Counted from the first letter of the stretch, positions 1-9,709 are shown. The stretch: DNA of 64,000 nucleotides from an uncultured Gammaproteobacteria bacterium (GCA_902509905.1 CABWZI010000004.1:1-64000); one strand, 5' to 3'. A program made the numbers and translations. Notes: generated from the sequence alone by a model not told the origin.

Positions 1-870
1 AGTAGTTAGTAATTTATTGTTAGACTTCACAGGCTCATAACCGGTATTAATCAATACAAAACAGCCAGTTCCATAAGTCGACTTCACCATGCCAGGATGA
101 AAGCATGCCTGACCCACAAGGGCCGATGGCTGGTCACCAATTGATGCAGCAATGGCTATCTCTGAGCCGAAAATAGACTCATCAGCTACCCCGAAGTCAG
201 CAGCATTATCATAAACCTCAGGAAGCACTGATGCAGGAACATTAAAAAGGTCTAACATATCCTTATCCCAGCGGCCATCATGAATATTATACAAAAGGGT
301 TCGACAGGCATTAGTGGCATCAGTTGCGTGGATTTTTTGATTGCTTAAGCGCCACATCAGAAAGCAGTCTATTGTTCCAAAGAGGAGCTCACCTTTGTTT
401 GCCTTTTCACGAGCTCCATCCACGTTGTCAAGAATCCAGGCAATTTTAGTAGCACAAAAATAAGGATCAAGCAGAAGTCCTGTTTTTTGGTTAACTAGAG
501 ACTCATGGCCAAGATCCCTTAAACTTTGACACTGATCCGACGTTCTTCGATCTTGCCAAACAATGGCGTTATAAATTGGCCTTCCAGTCTCTTTGTCCCA
601 AACAACAGTCGTTTCTCTTTGATTGGTTATGCCTATCGCCTTAATTTGATTTGTATCAATTTTTGATTCCTTAATGGCACTTTTACAGCTCTCAAGGGTT
701 GATGACCATATTTCCTCAGGGTCATGCTCAACCCAACCAGAATCAGGGAAAAACTGTGTAAACTCATTCTGACCTATTGAAATAATTTCATAATTTTCAT
801 CAAATAAAACGCCTCTTGATGAGGTTGTACCTTGGTCAATCGATAGGATATATTGTTTATTTTTTGCCAT
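1..870 (-). CDS. glpK: Glycerol kinase (C-terminal part cut off by window edge)
   Basis: Phosphorylates glycerol to glycerol-3-phosphate in the cytoplasm. The 290 visible residues begin [19 protein letters not shown], the phosphate-1 motif of FGGY sugar kinases in its glycerol-kinase form. [12 protein letters not shown] and YGTGCF follow, both characteristic of GlpK. The family is about 500 residues, so roughly 210 are missing beyond position 1. The ATG at 868-870 has a purine-rich GAGA upstream. The gene is divergent from an IclR regulator, and the 188 bp between them carry an inverted repeat also found at the galactoside operon promoter. This links glycerol phosphorylation to galactoside use. 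No glycerol facilitator or glycerol-3-phosphate dehydrogenase is visible. Family assignment is firm; the metabolic link is inferred. Confidence 0.95.
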   Translation of the reverse strand, partial: MAKNKQYILSIDQGTTSSRGVLFDENYEIISIGQNEFTQFFPDSGWVEHDPEEIWSSTLESCKSAIKESKIDTNQIKAIGITNQRETTVVWDKETGRPIYNAIVWQDRRTSDQCQSLRDLGHESLVNQKTGLLLDPYFCATKIAWILDNVDGAREKANKGELLFGTIDCFLMWRLSNQKIHATDATNACRTLLYNIHDGRWDKDMLDLFNVPASVLPEVYDNAADFGVADESIFGSEIAIAASIGDQPSALVGQACFHPGMVKSTYGTGCFVLINTGYEPVKSNNKLLTT

Positions 871-945
871 CTTTTTCTCTTTCTAATTTGAGTAATGTTT
901 AAGTCTAAAAAAAGAATTTCCAAATAATGAAACTAGGTTTTACTA

Positions 946-975
946 TTGAAAACTTACTAAAATGTAGTATACATT
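946..975 (+). promoter_or_regulatory. Putative iclR promoter with overlapping operator
   Basis: TTGAAA at 946-951, a 16-base spacer, then TATACA at 968-973 form a plausible sigma70 promoter for the IclR gene. A perfect inverted repeat AATGTA-GTA-TACATT (961-975) covers the -10 element. A related inverted repeat overlaps the -10 of the galactoside operon at 14935-14962. This is what an autoregulated repressor site would look like. The pairing with IclR is inference; IclR proteins typically bind palindromes of about 15 bp. Confidence 0.5.
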
Positions 976-1058
976 ATCTGTTAAAATTTATTTAAAAATA
1001 GCTTTAAAAGTCTTATTATAAAGAGCTATTCTGATTAAAACATAAGGTTCATAAAGTT

Positions 1059-1847
1059 ATGGCAAACGAAAAAAGAGGCGATGGTACCGTAGGTAAAGCA
1101 CTAGATGTTCTTAGTGAGGTTGCAGAAATTGGTTCTCCAGTTAGATTCTCTAGCCTGCTTAAAACGAGTAAGTATCCAAAGGCAACTCTCTATAGACTGC
1201 TTCAAACACTTTTGAATCAAGATATGCTTAGCTACAATGAGGAAGAGCAAACCTATAAGCTAGGGCTTAAGCTTGTGAGAATGGCTCATTCGGCATGGCT
1301 TCAAAGTTCATTAGCTCCAGTAGCAGTCCCTTTTATTGATGATTTATCTGAAAAGGTTGGCGAAACTGTTCATTTGGCAGAGCTTGACAATGGCCAAGTC
1401 TTATACGTTGACAAACGGAACCCAGCCTCCCCTATCGAGATGTATTCGCAAGCTGGTAAAGTTGGACCTGCCTACTGCACTGGAGTTGGCAAGGCGATGA
1501 TGGCATTTTTGGACGAAGCCGAGCTAAATAAGGTTATTTCTAAACAGGCATTTCATAAATACACTGAGCATACAATTACTACTGCAAAAGCACTCAGAAA
1601 AGAGCTCGCTTTTATAAAAAAAGAAGGGATCTCATTTGACAGACAAGAGCATGAGGAAAAAATTATTTGTATCTCTTCCCCTATCCTTACTTCAAGCGGT
1701 AAAGTGATTGGTGGCCTCTCTATTACCAGTTCTATTGATATTCATAGCCTAAAAAGCCTTGAAAAATTTAAGCCTCAATTACTAGAAACTTCCGAATTGA
1801 TTGGAAAAGAGGCTGGATCTTGGAGCTTTCCTGAAAAAAATTATTAA
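1059..1847 (+). CDS. IclR-family transcriptional regulator
   Basis: A 262-residue DNA-binding regulator of normal IclR length. Residues about 8-75 form the N-terminal winged helix-turn-helix (KATLYRLLQTL is the recognition helix region). Residues about 80-250 form the IclR effector-binding domain, with the usual GxVGPAYCTGVGKAMMA segment. It lies 17 bp before the ABC ATPase gene, on the same strand, and is divergent from glycerol kinase. The likely target is the shared TATACAT inverted repeat found at its own promoter and at the galactoside operon. The effector is probably a sugar or sugar-acid intermediate, but the sequence does not say which. Confidence 0.9.
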   Translation: MANEKRGDGTVGKALDVLSEVAEIGSPVRFSSLLKTSKYPKATLYRLLQTLLNQDMLSYNEEEQTYKLGLKLVRMAHSAWLQSSLAPVAVPFIDDLSEKVGETVHLAELDNGQVLYVDKRNPASPIEMYSQAGKVGPAYCTGVGKAMMAFLDEAELNKVISKQAFHKYTEHTITTAKALRKELAFIKKEGISFDRQEHEEKIICISSPILTSSGKVIGGLSITSSIDIHSLKSLEKFKPQLLETSELIGKEAGSWSFPEKNY

Positions 1848-1864
1848 ATGAAATATTATTTGTT

Positions 1865-2923
1865 ATGGCATCCTTAAAAATATCTAAAGCTACTAAAAAA
1901 TATGATGAATTAGAGGTCATTCACGGTATCGATCTAGACATTCAAGACGGAGAGTTTTGCGTCTTTGTTGGGCCATCAGGCTGCGGAAAGTCTACTTTAC
2001 TCAGAATGATATCTGGACTAGAAGAGGTTACCAGCGGACAAATCCATATTGGAGACACAGATGTGACCACTCTGCACCCCGCAGACAGGGGTATAGCAAT
2101 GGTATTTCAGTCCTACGCACTGTACCCTCATATGACCGTTAGGGAGAATATGGGCTTTGGACTAAAAATGTCAAAAGTGCCTTCAAATGAAATTGAAAAA
2201 AAAGTGAATGAAGCAGCTGAAATTCTTCACTTAGAAGAATATCTCGACAGAAAACCTAAGACTCTTTCTGGCGGTCAGAGACAGAGAGTAGCAATTGGAA
2301 GATCAATTGTCAGAGGCCCTGAAGTGTTTCTATTTGATGAGCCTTTATCTAACCTTGACGCAGAGCTTAGGGTTGAGATGAGAGTTGAGATTTCTCGCCT
2401 TCATCGTGAACTCGGAACCACAATTATTTATGTGACTCATGACCAGGTCGAGGCAATGACCTTGGCAGATAAAATTGTAGTCCTGAAAGATGGCTTAATT
2501 CAACAAGTTGGTACCCCGTTGTCACTCTATGATGACCCAGAAAACGTTTTTGTGGCAGGTTTTATTGGTTCACCAACTATTAACTTTGTTAGGGGAGATA
2601 TTAACGGCTCTAAGCTCTCAATTCCAAGCCTTAAATCGATTAAACTCGAGATTGATAAATCTGTTGCCTCTTCTTACTCAGAAATACTCATTGGTCTTAG
2701 GCCTCAACACTTGACTCTTGCTGAGTCTGGCGACCTTGAGGTTGAGTTTACTGAAGCCTTGGGAGATATATCCTACATTTATCTCAAGACGCCTAACGGA
2801 GAGCGAATCGTTGTTGAGTCGAGGGAAGAAGAATTACCATCAACAGGAACTTTGGTTGGCGTTGAAGCTAAAGCCTCAAAAGCTTTGTTTTTTGACCCAA
2901 TAACAGAGCTTAGAATCAAATAA
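1865..2923 (+). CDS. Sugar ABC transporter ATP-binding protein (MsmK/UgpC type)
   Basis: The energy-coupling ATPase of a CUT1 carbohydrate importer, 352 residues. Walker A GPSGCGKS is at residues 36-43, the signature LSGGQ at 134-138 and Walker B VFLFDE at 154-159. The C-terminal 120 residues form the regulatory TOBE-type region (GLRPQHL). It almost certainly powers the two permeases at 11787-13525, which have no ATPase of their own. It is encoded on the opposite strand, after iclR, and its stop is one base from the stop of the convergent GH42 gene. So the transporter is split over two transcripts sharing one putative operator type. Function is firm; the partner assignment is strong inference from location. 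Confidence 0.93.
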   Translation: MASLKISKATKKYDELEVIHGIDLDIQDGEFCVFVGPSGCGKSTLLRMISGLEEVTSGQIHIGDTDVTTLHPADRGIAMVFQSYALYPHMTVRENMGFGLKMSKVPSNEIEKKVNEAAEILHLEEYLDRKPKTLSGGQRQRVAIGRSIVRGPEVFLFDEPLSNLDAELRVEMRVEISRLHRELGTTIIYVTHDQVEAMTLADKIVVLKDGLIQQVGTPLSLYDDPENVFVAGFIGSPTINFVRGDINGSKLSIPSLKSIKLEIDKSVASSYSEILIGLRPQHLTLAESGDLEVEFTEALGDISYIYLKTPNGERIVVESREEELPSTGTLVGVEAKASKALFFDPITELRIK

Positions 2924-2924
2924 A

Positions 2925-4826
2925 CTAGAGTTGCTCCCAAAACACTCCAGAAGCTGGAATTTTGATCGAGCCGACAGCTACTTCCTCTTCACTAAAATTA
3001 AACCAAAAGCGGTGATTTAAAGTGTCTCTCACTCTCACGCAATCAATCAGCTCTGTAGTTTGAATTCCTTGATCAGAGCAAACGCCGGAAAATATAACTT
3101 TTAGAGTGCCTTGGTCAGCCCAACCAGCAATATAAAGGTTTTTTCCATCTCCAATGATTGCTGGCCTGCCATCATCACATAACTCAATAATTTCATCAGA
3201 GTCAACCAAGGTCTCCATCCACTTTTTAAAGAAGCCATGATTTTGGATTGGGATGAGCGCATTAGGTCTTAGTGTTTCGACCCGTGCTACGGTTCCATTA
3301 ATTCGTGGCACTACTGGTGGAAGATTTTCAGGAATTGACATATCTAAAGTCTTTGATCCTGTTCTTGGACCTGAAATGACAACTCCATCAAACCCTTTGA
3401 TAGCGCTCTCAAGCTGCTCTCCAACATGCATTAAACCTGGCATTAGTAAGACTTGATAGCCGCTTAAGTTGCTTTCATTGGGAGACACTATATCTATTGA
3501 CAAACCTAACGATCTGAGCGCTCTGTAATAGTCGTAGACCAACTCAAAATAACTGGAGTCTTTTCCTTGCGGGAGAACATCCCATGCCCAGCAACTCTCA
3601 TAATCAAAAATTAGCGCCACTTTTGATTGAACTTGGTCAATACCATCAAAATTGTTTAGTTCTGCAAAAACCTGGGATGCTTCCTTTAATCCTGGGGCCT
3701 TAGCTCCATCTGGCCTATTCAGTCCAGCATGCATTTGCTCTTGAGCAAATGGAGCCTGTCTCCATCTAAAATAACTTACAACTTCAGCGCCATGCGCAAT
3801 CGCCTCCCAAGTCCACAATCTAACAGCCCCCTCTGCAGGCTCAGGATTATACGGCGCCCAATTGACTGGGCCCGGCTGCTGCTCCATAACCCACCAGCGC
3901 CCGTTTCCAACTGAACGGTATAGGTCATGATGAAATGACTGAAAATCAGGGTCTCCAAAGCGCATAAATTTACTCTTAAAGTCCTCACTTCGATTAGAGC
4001 GATCCTCCAAAAAACCCAAAGGGTAGCTGTCCCAACTCGCAATATCTAGATCTTGGCCTACCTCATAATGATCAAAGTCAGTAATTCGGCCCATATAGTT
4101 ATGAATTAATGGCGCTTGAGTATATTTCTTTAGGATTTGAGACTGACTTCGATTGAACTTAACAACCTGATCAGAGCTGAACCTTTTGAAGTCGAGAGCA
4201 TGGATTGGATTTGGATCGGTTACGGTTAAGTTAGGTAACTGAATTTGTTCAAAATCAATGTATTCCATTGACCAAAATACATTTTTCCAAGACTCATTGA
4301 GCCGATCAATCGTTTTATACTTTTTTGAAGTCCATACCCTAAAGGCTTTGAGAGCAGAATCACTATAAGAGAGCGTGGTGTCATGGCAGCCATATTCATT
4401 ATCCAACTGCCAGGCTTTTATGAATGGATTGCTCCCATATCGCTTTGCAACTATTTCTGAAATTCTTATCGCTTCCCCAAGGTATCCCTCATGTGAAAAG
4501 CAATAGTGTCTTCTTGAGCCAGAACGACGAGCTCTGCCCTCAGCATCAACAATTAGCATGTCTGGCCATTTATCAACAACCCATCGAGGAGGTGTTGCGG
4601 TCGGAGTGCTCATGACTATATTTAATCCAGCAGAGCCCAAAATAGAAATAGCGCGATCAAGCCAATCGAAGTTATGAACACCCTCTTTAGGCTCAATTCT
4701 GCTCCAAGCAAATTCGCCAATTCTCACCCAAGACAAGCCAGAAGTAATCATATCTTCAGCGTCTTTCCGCCACTGCTCTTCTGGCCAGTGTTCGGGATAA
4801 TAGCAGCTTCCTAATTTTGGGATCAT
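2925..4826 (-). CDS. GH42 beta-galactosidase
   Basis: Hydrolyses terminal beta-D-galactosides. The 633 residues match the usual GH42 size. The N-terminal TIM barrel starts CYYPEHWPEEQW. The acid/base Glu is residue 144 in QLDNEYG and the nucleophile Glu is residue 315 in VMEQQPGPVNW. A trimerisation-like middle domain and a C-terminal beta domain follow. There is no signal peptide, so hydrolysis is cytoplasmic after import. It is the last gene of the galactoside operon, 7 bp after the SMP-30 lactonase. GH42 enzymes often act on short galacto-oligosaccharides or galactosides rather than lactose. Together with the GH36 enzyme it could take apart an alpha,beta-digalactoside. Confidence 0.94.
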   Translation of the reverse strand: MIPKLGSCYYPEHWPEEQWRKDAEDMITSGLSWVRIGEFAWSRIEPKEGVHNFDWLDRAISILGSAGLNIVMSTPTATPPRWVVDKWPDMLIVDAEGRARRSGSRRHYCFSHEGYLGEAIRISEIVAKRYGSNPFIKAWQLDNEYGCHDTTLSYSDSALKAFRVWTSKKYKTIDRLNESWKNVFWSMEYIDFEQIQLPNLTVTDPNPIHALDFKRFSSDQVVKFNRSQSQILKKYTQAPLIHNYMGRITDFDHYEVGQDLDIASWDSYPLGFLEDRSNRSEDFKSKFMRFGDPDFQSFHHDLYRSVGNGRWWVMEQQPGPVNWAPYNPEPAEGAVRLWTWEAIAHGAEVVSYFRWRQAPFAQEQMHAGLNRPDGAKAPGLKEASQVFAELNNFDGIDQVQSKVALIFDYESCWAWDVLPQGKDSSYFELVYDYYRALRSLGLSIDIVSPNESNLSGYQVLLMPGLMHVGEQLESAIKGFDGVVISGPRTGSKTLDMSIPENLPPVVPRINGTVARVETLRPNALIPIQNHGFFKKWMETLVDSDEIIELCDDGRPAIIGDGKNLYIAGWADQGTLKVIFSGVCSDQGIQTTELIDCVRVRDTLNHRFWFNFSEEEVAVGSIKIPASGVFWEQL

Positions 4827-4833
4827 GTTAACT

Positions 4834-5697
4834 TCACAATTCTACTTGATACTCAGCCAGACCGAGTGTGTCAGATTCAAAGTGAAACACTTTACCAGCC
4901 AAAGGCTGAACTTTCAAATCATCATCACTAAGGCCCTGACTCGCTGACGTAACATAAATAGTATCGAAAGATTTGCCGCCAAATGCTGGGCACGTGACCT
5001 GTGATGCTGCAAAGCTCTCTACTCTGTCTAACCAACCTTCAGGGCTATATCTAGCTATCCTCGAGGCTCCATATTGAGCATTCCAAAGGAATCCTTCACT
5101 ATCACAAACTGACCCATCAGGATGGAGACCTTGGGCCTTAAAATCAATAAATATTATAGGTTCATTGATTGGCCAACCTGTATCTTGATCTAAGTCCTGC
5201 CTCCAGATTTTCTCTTGCCTTGTATCTGCAAAATAAACAAATTTTCTGTCAGGTGAAAAGCAAATACTATTTGGAATGGTCAGATCTTTATGCAATTGTT
5301 TCAACGTGCCTTTATAAAAACGATAGATTGAGCCCGCCTCTTTTTCTGCCTTAAGACCCATTGTGCCAATCCAAAAACCTCCCCATGGATCTGCTCTTCC
5401 ATCATTTGAGCGAGTATGCTGCATATCAGCTTCTAAATCAACTAAAACCTTTCTATGGTCCGATTCGAGAGAAAGTTTAATGAGAGAGGAGGCAGAGGCT
5501 ACGATTAGACTCTCCTCATCTATCCAGCCAGCGGCCGATACAGGTTCAGAAAAATTCCAAACCTTTAACTCATCTCCTTTCCAGCAAAACATCTTACAGG
5601 CATTGATGTCGAACCAAAATAGTAGCTCGAGTTTTGGATGCCATAGAGGCCCTTCCCCCAAACCACATGAATCAACCGGCAAATGCTCTTTAATCAT
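4834..5697 (-). CDS. SMP-30/gluconolactonase-family sugar lactonase
   Basis: Likely opens galactono-lactone to galactonate. The 287-residue six-bladed beta-propeller family is recognised by GEGPLWHP near the start (metal-ligand Glu), NDGRADPWGGFWIGTMG in the middle and the HPDGSVCDSEG stretch (catalytic Asp region). It overlaps the aldolase gene upstream by 4 bases (ATGA type) and precedes GH42. In this operon it sits between the SDR dehydrogenase step and the dehydratase step of the De Ley-Doudoroff pathway. Substrate is inferred from context; relatives act on arabinono-, glucono- and galactono-lactones. Confidence 0.88.
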   Translation of the reverse strand: MIKEHLPVDSCGLGEGPLWHPKLELLFWFDINACKMFCWKGDELKVWNFSEPVSAAGWIDEESLIVASASSLIKLSLESDHRKVLVDLEADMQHTRSNDGRADPWGGFWIGTMGLKAEKEAGSIYRFYKGTLKQLHKDLTIPNSICFSPDRKFVYFADTRQEKIWRQDLDQDTGWPINEPIIFIDFKAQGLHPDGSVCDSEGFLWNAQYGASRIARYSPEGWLDRVESFAASQVTCPAFGGKSFDTIYVTSASQGLSDDDLKVQPLAGKVFHFESDTLGLAEYQVEL

Positions 5698-6299
5698 TTT
5701 TTGGCTTGGTCATAAGACTGAACAACAAGGTTTGATTTAATGGACACGCTCTCAGGACTATCTCCAGCTTTATAAATTCCTGAACCAATTCCAAAGCCAG
5801 TTGCACCAGCTTTAAGCCATGAAGAGAAGTTTTCTGGGCCAACTCCACCAACCATAAACAGAGGTATGTTTTCTGGAAGAACAGCCTTTAAGGCAATTAA
5901 ATTAGACACACCCAAAAGTGTTGCCGGGAAAAATTTAAGCCCATCGGCGCCACAATTTAAAGCTGAAAAACATTCTGTTGGAGTAATCACTCCAGGATAA
6001 CTTAGCATGCCCCCTTGCTTGGTTGCCTCTACAACTTTTGGATCGAAGTTCGGTGAGACTATAAAGTCAATACCAATCTCCTTAAGGATCTTAACCTGAT
6101 TAGTATTAGTAACGGTTCCAGCACCAACAGATATGAAATCATTCATTTGATCATGGAGCAATTGGATGCTATCAAAAACATCCGGTGAGTTCATTGGAAC
6201 TTCTATTTGAGTTATTCCAGAGTCTACAATAGTGCGCGCAATTTCAAGCACCTCATCAGGCTTAACTCCTCTCAAAATAGCGATTATCTTTCTACTCAT
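5694..6299 (-). CDS. dgoA: 2-dehydro-3-deoxy-6-phosphogalactonate aldolase
   Basis: Cleaves KDPGal to pyruvate and D-glyceraldehyde-3-phosphate, the last step of the De Ley-Doudoroff route. The 201-residue class I aldolase of the KDPG/KDPGal family carries the catalytic Glu in QIEVPMNSP and the Schiff-base Lys in GLKFFPATLLG. The N-terminal IIAILRGVKPDE is typical of DgoA rather than Eda. It overlaps the lactonase by 4 bases and follows the KDGal kinase by 5. The kinase neighbour supports galactonate rather than gluconate chemistry. Confidence 0.9.
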   Translation of the reverse strand: MSRKIIAILRGVKPDEVLEIARTIVDSGITQIEVPMNSPDVFDSIQLLHDQMNDFISVGAGTVTNTNQVKILKEIGIDFIVSPNFDPKVVEATKQGGMLSYPGVITPTECFSALNCGADGLKFFPATLLGVSNLIALKAVLPENIPLFMVGGVGPENFSSWLKAGATGFGIGSGIYKAGDSPESVSIKSNLVVQSYDQAKK

Positions 6300-6304
6300 A
6301 AACC

Positions 6305-7222
6305 TTAACCAGAAATAAGATCTCTATAGGCTGAACTTAAACCAGACAATGTCGCAGTTTCAAGACTAAAGAATTGACTTTCACCGCCAAGAACCTTTAG
6401 TCCTTGATGATAATTATTAGACAAGAGCTCTGACCCAATAAGGGTGACGTTTTTACCTTTCCAGTAACTTTGAGCACCATTAAGCTCAACCCCTAAAAGA
6501 AGACCAGATAGAGTTGATCTTGCCTGATCCCGATCCAAGTTGTTGACAATTGACTCAGCACGAAGTGAAAAAAGATTTGATGCAATTAAGCCCGGATTCT
6601 TAAATCCATCATGAACGCCTTCTTCAAAGCTTTCTTGATCCCACCCTTTAATTGAGGTTGAGTGCCTAATAAGTGTATGGTTTGAGATAACTCCAAAGAG
6701 CTCTCCAGTCATAAAGGTTTTAAAGCTGGTTATTTGCCCTTCATTAATATTGACCCATTTTGCGTGCGTACCAGGTAGACATACGACACCTTTGAAGTTT
6801 GAAATTTTATTAATAAATCCAGCAATTTGAGTTTCTTCACCCCTCATAATATCTGCAGGGTGATTTTGCATGACGCCTGGGACAAGATGCACCTTGATCC
6901 TTTGATCATTGGTATTTGCAGTTGTTAGCTGGTTGTTGTCTATTGGCACGCAGGGTGTTTTCAGGTAAGGAGTTTCAACCCAACCTTGCTTAGCCCCAAC
7001 CATTCCACATGCCATTACAGTAGTCACTTTAGTATCATCAAGCCAGCTCTCAATAAGTCTTAATAGAACGGGTTCAAATTCATTTTGCTGAAGGTCCTTC
7101 ATGCCTTCGTTAGACTCCCTAAAGGCTAGCACGTTATCCTCTTCCCCAATAGCCCATGCACGCATATGGGTTGTTCCCCAGTCAGCAGCAATCCATTTAG
7201 CTTTAATATCACTCATCTTCAT
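6305..7222 (-). CDS. dgoK: 2-dehydro-3-deoxygalactonokinase
   Basis: Phosphorylates 2-keto-3-deoxygalactonate with ATP. The 305 residues show the DgoK N-terminal signature WIAADWGTTHMRAWAI and the internal MACGMVGAKQGWVE and LPGTHAKWVNI motifs. The start is MKMSDIK; the ATG at 7220-7222 has AGGA about 6 bases upstream, and the Met two codons later is an alternative. It lies 5 bp before the aldolase and 1 bp after the SDR gene. DgoK plus DgoA is the strongest sign that this operon breaks down galactose oxidatively and not through the Leloir pathway. Confidence 0.92.
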   Translation of the reverse strand: MKMSDIKAKWIAADWGTTHMRAWAIGEEDNVLAFRESNEGMKDLQQNEFEPVLLRLIESWLDDTKVTTVMACGMVGAKQGWVETPYLKTPCVPIDNNQLTTANTNDQRIKVHLVPGVMQNHPADIMRGEETQIAGFINKISNFKGVVCLPGTHAKWVNINEGQITSFKTFMTGELFGVISNHTLIRHSTSIKGWDQESFEEGVHDGFKNPGLIASNLFSLRAESIVNNLDRDQARSTLSGLLLGVELNGAQSYWKGKNVTLIGSELLSNNYHQGLKVLGGESQFFSLETATLSGLSSAYRDLISG

Positions 7223-7223
7223 A

Positions 7224-7994
7224 CTATCCTGTAACTACAACGCCGCCATCAACCACTAGTGCCTGACCGGTCATCATTCTGGATGCTTTTGAGGCCAAAA
7301 ATAGAGCTGAGTCAATTAAATCATTGGGCACTAAATGCTCCTTTAGTGACTGCTTTTTCATATGGCTGGCAAGGTCTTTGTCATTAGCCCAAAGCTTAAG
7401 CTGCCTGTCTGTTAAAACCCATCCAGGAACCAAGGTATTGACCCTAATACCATCACCCCCAAGCTCACGAGCCAAGGCTCGAGTCAAGCCCGTGATACCT
7501 GCTTTTGAAGCAACATAGGCTGGGTAACCAGCATTGCCCATCAGGTACGATGCTGAGGACAAGTTAATAATGCTTCCACCACCCTGAGCCTTCATAGAAT
7601 GAGCGACAGCTTGTGCAGTAAAAAAGTGAGGCTTTAGATTAATATTAATGGCCTGGTCCCATTCTTCAGGAGTCAACTCATCAAGCGAGTGTCTGGAGTC
7701 ATTTGCTGCGTTGTTAATAAGAACATTGATTGCACCATTGACCCTAATGGATTCTGAGATTGCACCCTTCAAATCGTTTGTATCTGTAATATCACATCTG
7801 ATAAATAACGGTTTATGTTTATACTTGGAGCTGATTTGGTCCACAAATTCATCACAATTTGACCTCTGAACGAAAGCCACTTTTGCCCCCTGCGATAGAA
7901 AACCTTCTACAATTGAGGCTCCAATTCCAGATCCTCCGCCAGTAATAAATACAGATGCGTCTTCAAGATCTTTAAAAGTTGCGTAATGGTTCAT
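7224..7994 (-). CDS. SDR-family dehydrogenase, probable galactose 1-dehydrogenase
   Basis: A classical short-chain dehydrogenase/reductase of 256 residues. It has the NAD(P)-binding TGGGSGIG near residue 18, the structural NNAAND motif and the catalytic Ser plus YxxxK (YPAYVASK). The C-terminal VVDGGVVVTG is normal for the group. In this operon the missing step is oxidation of D-galactose to galactonolactone, which is its likely reaction. It overlaps the dehydratase stop by one base. The sequence alone does not fix the substrate; fucose or arabinose dehydrogenase activity is possible. Confidence 0.85.
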   Translation of the reverse strand: MNHYATFKDLEDASVFITGGGSGIGASIVEGFLSQGAKVAFVQRSNCDEFVDQISSKYKHKPLFIRCDITDTNDLKGAISESIRVNGAINVLINNAANDSRHSLDELTPEEWDQAININLKPHFFTAQAVAHSMKAQGGGSIINLSSASYLMGNAGYPAYVASKAGITGLTRALARELGGDGIRVNTLVPGWVLTDRQLKLWANDKDLASHMKKQSLKEHLVPNDLIDSALFLASKASRMMTGQALVVDGGVVVTG

Positions 7995-9709
7995 TAGTGT
8001 GATTCTCGGTTAGGAAGGCGAGTATCTTTACCCACCAAAAAGTCTAAATCTGCGCCTTTATCAGCCTGCAAAACTGTCTCAATATAGAGCTTTGCATATC
8101 CACGTGAGTAGTTTACTTCTGGTTGTTTTTTAGCCTTTAGACGCTCTTTAATTTCTGTTTCAGGAACTAATAGCTCGAGCACTCCATTTAGAGCATCCAC
8201 TCGAATTCGATCTCCAGTCTCAACAATAGAGATTGGTCCGCCAACGTTAGCCTCAGGAGCAACATGCAAGACTATAGTTCCATATGCTGTGCCTGACATC
8301 CTTGCATCAGAAATACGAATCATATCTCTGACGCCCTTTTCAACAAGCACTCTAGGTATAGGCATATTGCCAACCTCTGGCATTCCGGGGTAGCCCTTGG
8401 GTCCGCACCCCTTTAAAACAAGAATAGAGTCTTTAGTGACTGGCAAGTCAGGTTTGTCGATATTTTCTTTTAATTCCTCAATATCCTCAAAAACATAAGC
8501 AATTCCCTCATGATTTAATAACTCTTCAGAAGCTGCAGCAGGTTTAATAATAGCCCCATTCGGTGCAAGATTCCCCCTGAGCACTTTCAATCCAGCGGAA
8601 GACTTGAGCGGTTTCTCAATTGTCTTGATAACATCTTCGTTCAGAATTTCAGCCTGATCAAAGTAATGCGTAATATCTTTGTTTAATATAGTGTTTGCTG
8701 GCTTAATAAAGCTCTTAATTTGCTTCATAACAGCTGGAATTCCACCGGCATAACAAAAGTCCTCCATTAAGAACTCTCCTGAAGGCATACAGTTGACCAG
8801 TAATGGAATATCTCCACCTTTTTCAAAGTCCTCTAAATTCAGATCAATTTCTGATCTTCCAGCTAAAGCTAGTAAGTGCATCACTGAATTTGTTGAGCCA
8901 CCAATTGCGCTATTCAAAGTAATAGCGTTCTGGAAACTTTCTTTAGTTATTACCTTAGATAAATTGAGCTCTTCTTCTACCATCTCTACAATTCTTTTTC
9001 CTGACAAATGAGCAAGTGTCATTCGTCTAGCATCGACTGCAGGAAGAGCTGCATTTGTTGGTAAACTGAGCCCCATCCCCTCTACCAAGCTTGCCATGGT
9101 TGAAGCTGTACCCATTGTCATACAAACACCTGAGGAGCGGCTCATACCGGTTTCAGCTGCCATGAACTCTTTAAGAGTCATATCACCTGCTCTTACTTCT
9201 TCCGAGAAACGCCAAACATCTGTCCCTGACCCTATGTCTTTACCTTTATATTTTCCATTAAGCATCGGGCCTGCAGAGACCACAATCGTGGGAAGATCAA
9301 CACTAGCTGCGCCCATAAGTTGGCCAGGGGTTGTTTTGTCACAGCCACCTAAAAGAACGACTCCATCCATTCCATAAGCCCGAATGCTCTCTTCAACATC
9401 CATTGACAATAGATTTCGAAAAAGCATTGCTGTTGGCTTCATTTGCGTTTCACCTAAAGACATAACAGGAAATTCTAGAGGGACTCCTCCTGCCTCCCAA
9501 ACACCTCGCTTGACTCCTTCTGCAAGATTCTTCAGGCCCGCATTACAAGGGGTAAGCTCTGACCAAGTATTGCAAATACCAATAATTGGTCTGCCATCAA
9601 ACACATGATCTGGAAGCCCTTGACTTTTCATCCAGCTTCGATGAATAAAGCCATCTTTATCCATTTTTCCGTACCAGTTTGAAGATCGTCGATTATTTGA
9701 TTTACTCAT
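7994..9709 (-). CDS. IlvD/Edd-family sugar-acid dehydratase (probable galactonate dehydratase)
   Basis: Dehydrates an aldonic acid to its 2-keto-3-deoxy form. The 571 residues are the length of the arabinonate/xylonate branch of the IlvD/Edd family. Three cysteines at 55, 123 and 196 have the spacing of the [2Fe-2S] ligands of that branch, and Lys125 in GGCDK is the expected carbamylated metal-binding lysine. In this operon the substrate should be galactonate. The enzyme therefore replaces the enolase-family DgoD of enteric bacteria. The gene overlaps the GH36 gene by 4 bases. True dihydroxy-acid dehydratase (IlvD) is unlikely because no branched-chain amino-acid genes are nearby. Confidence 0.9.
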   Translation of the reverse strand: MSKSNNRRSSNWYGKMDKDGFIHRSWMKSQGLPDHVFDGRPIIGICNTWSELTPCNAGLKNLAEGVKRGVWEAGGVPLEFPVMSLGETQMKPTAMLFRNLLSMDVEESIRAYGMDGVVLLGGCDKTTPGQLMGAASVDLPTIVVSAGPMLNGKYKGKDIGSGTDVWRFSEEVRAGDMTLKEFMAAETGMSRSSGVCMTMGTASTMASLVEGMGLSLPTNAALPAVDARRMTLAHLSGKRIVEMVEEELNLSKVITKESFQNAITLNSAIGGSTNSVMHLLALAGRSEIDLNLEDFEKGGDIPLLVNCMPSGEFLMEDFCYAGGIPAVMKQIKSFIKPANTILNKDITHYFDQAEILNEDVIKTIEKPLKSSAGLKVLRGNLAPNGAIIKPAAASEELLNHEGIAYVFEDIEELKENIDKPDLPVTKDSILVLKGCGPKGYPGMPEVGNMPIPRVLVEKGVRDMIRISDARMSGTAYGTIVLHVAPEANVGGPISIVETGDRIRVDALNGVLELLVPETEIKERLKAKKQPEVNYSRGYAKLYIETVLQADKGADLDFLVGKDTRLPNRESH

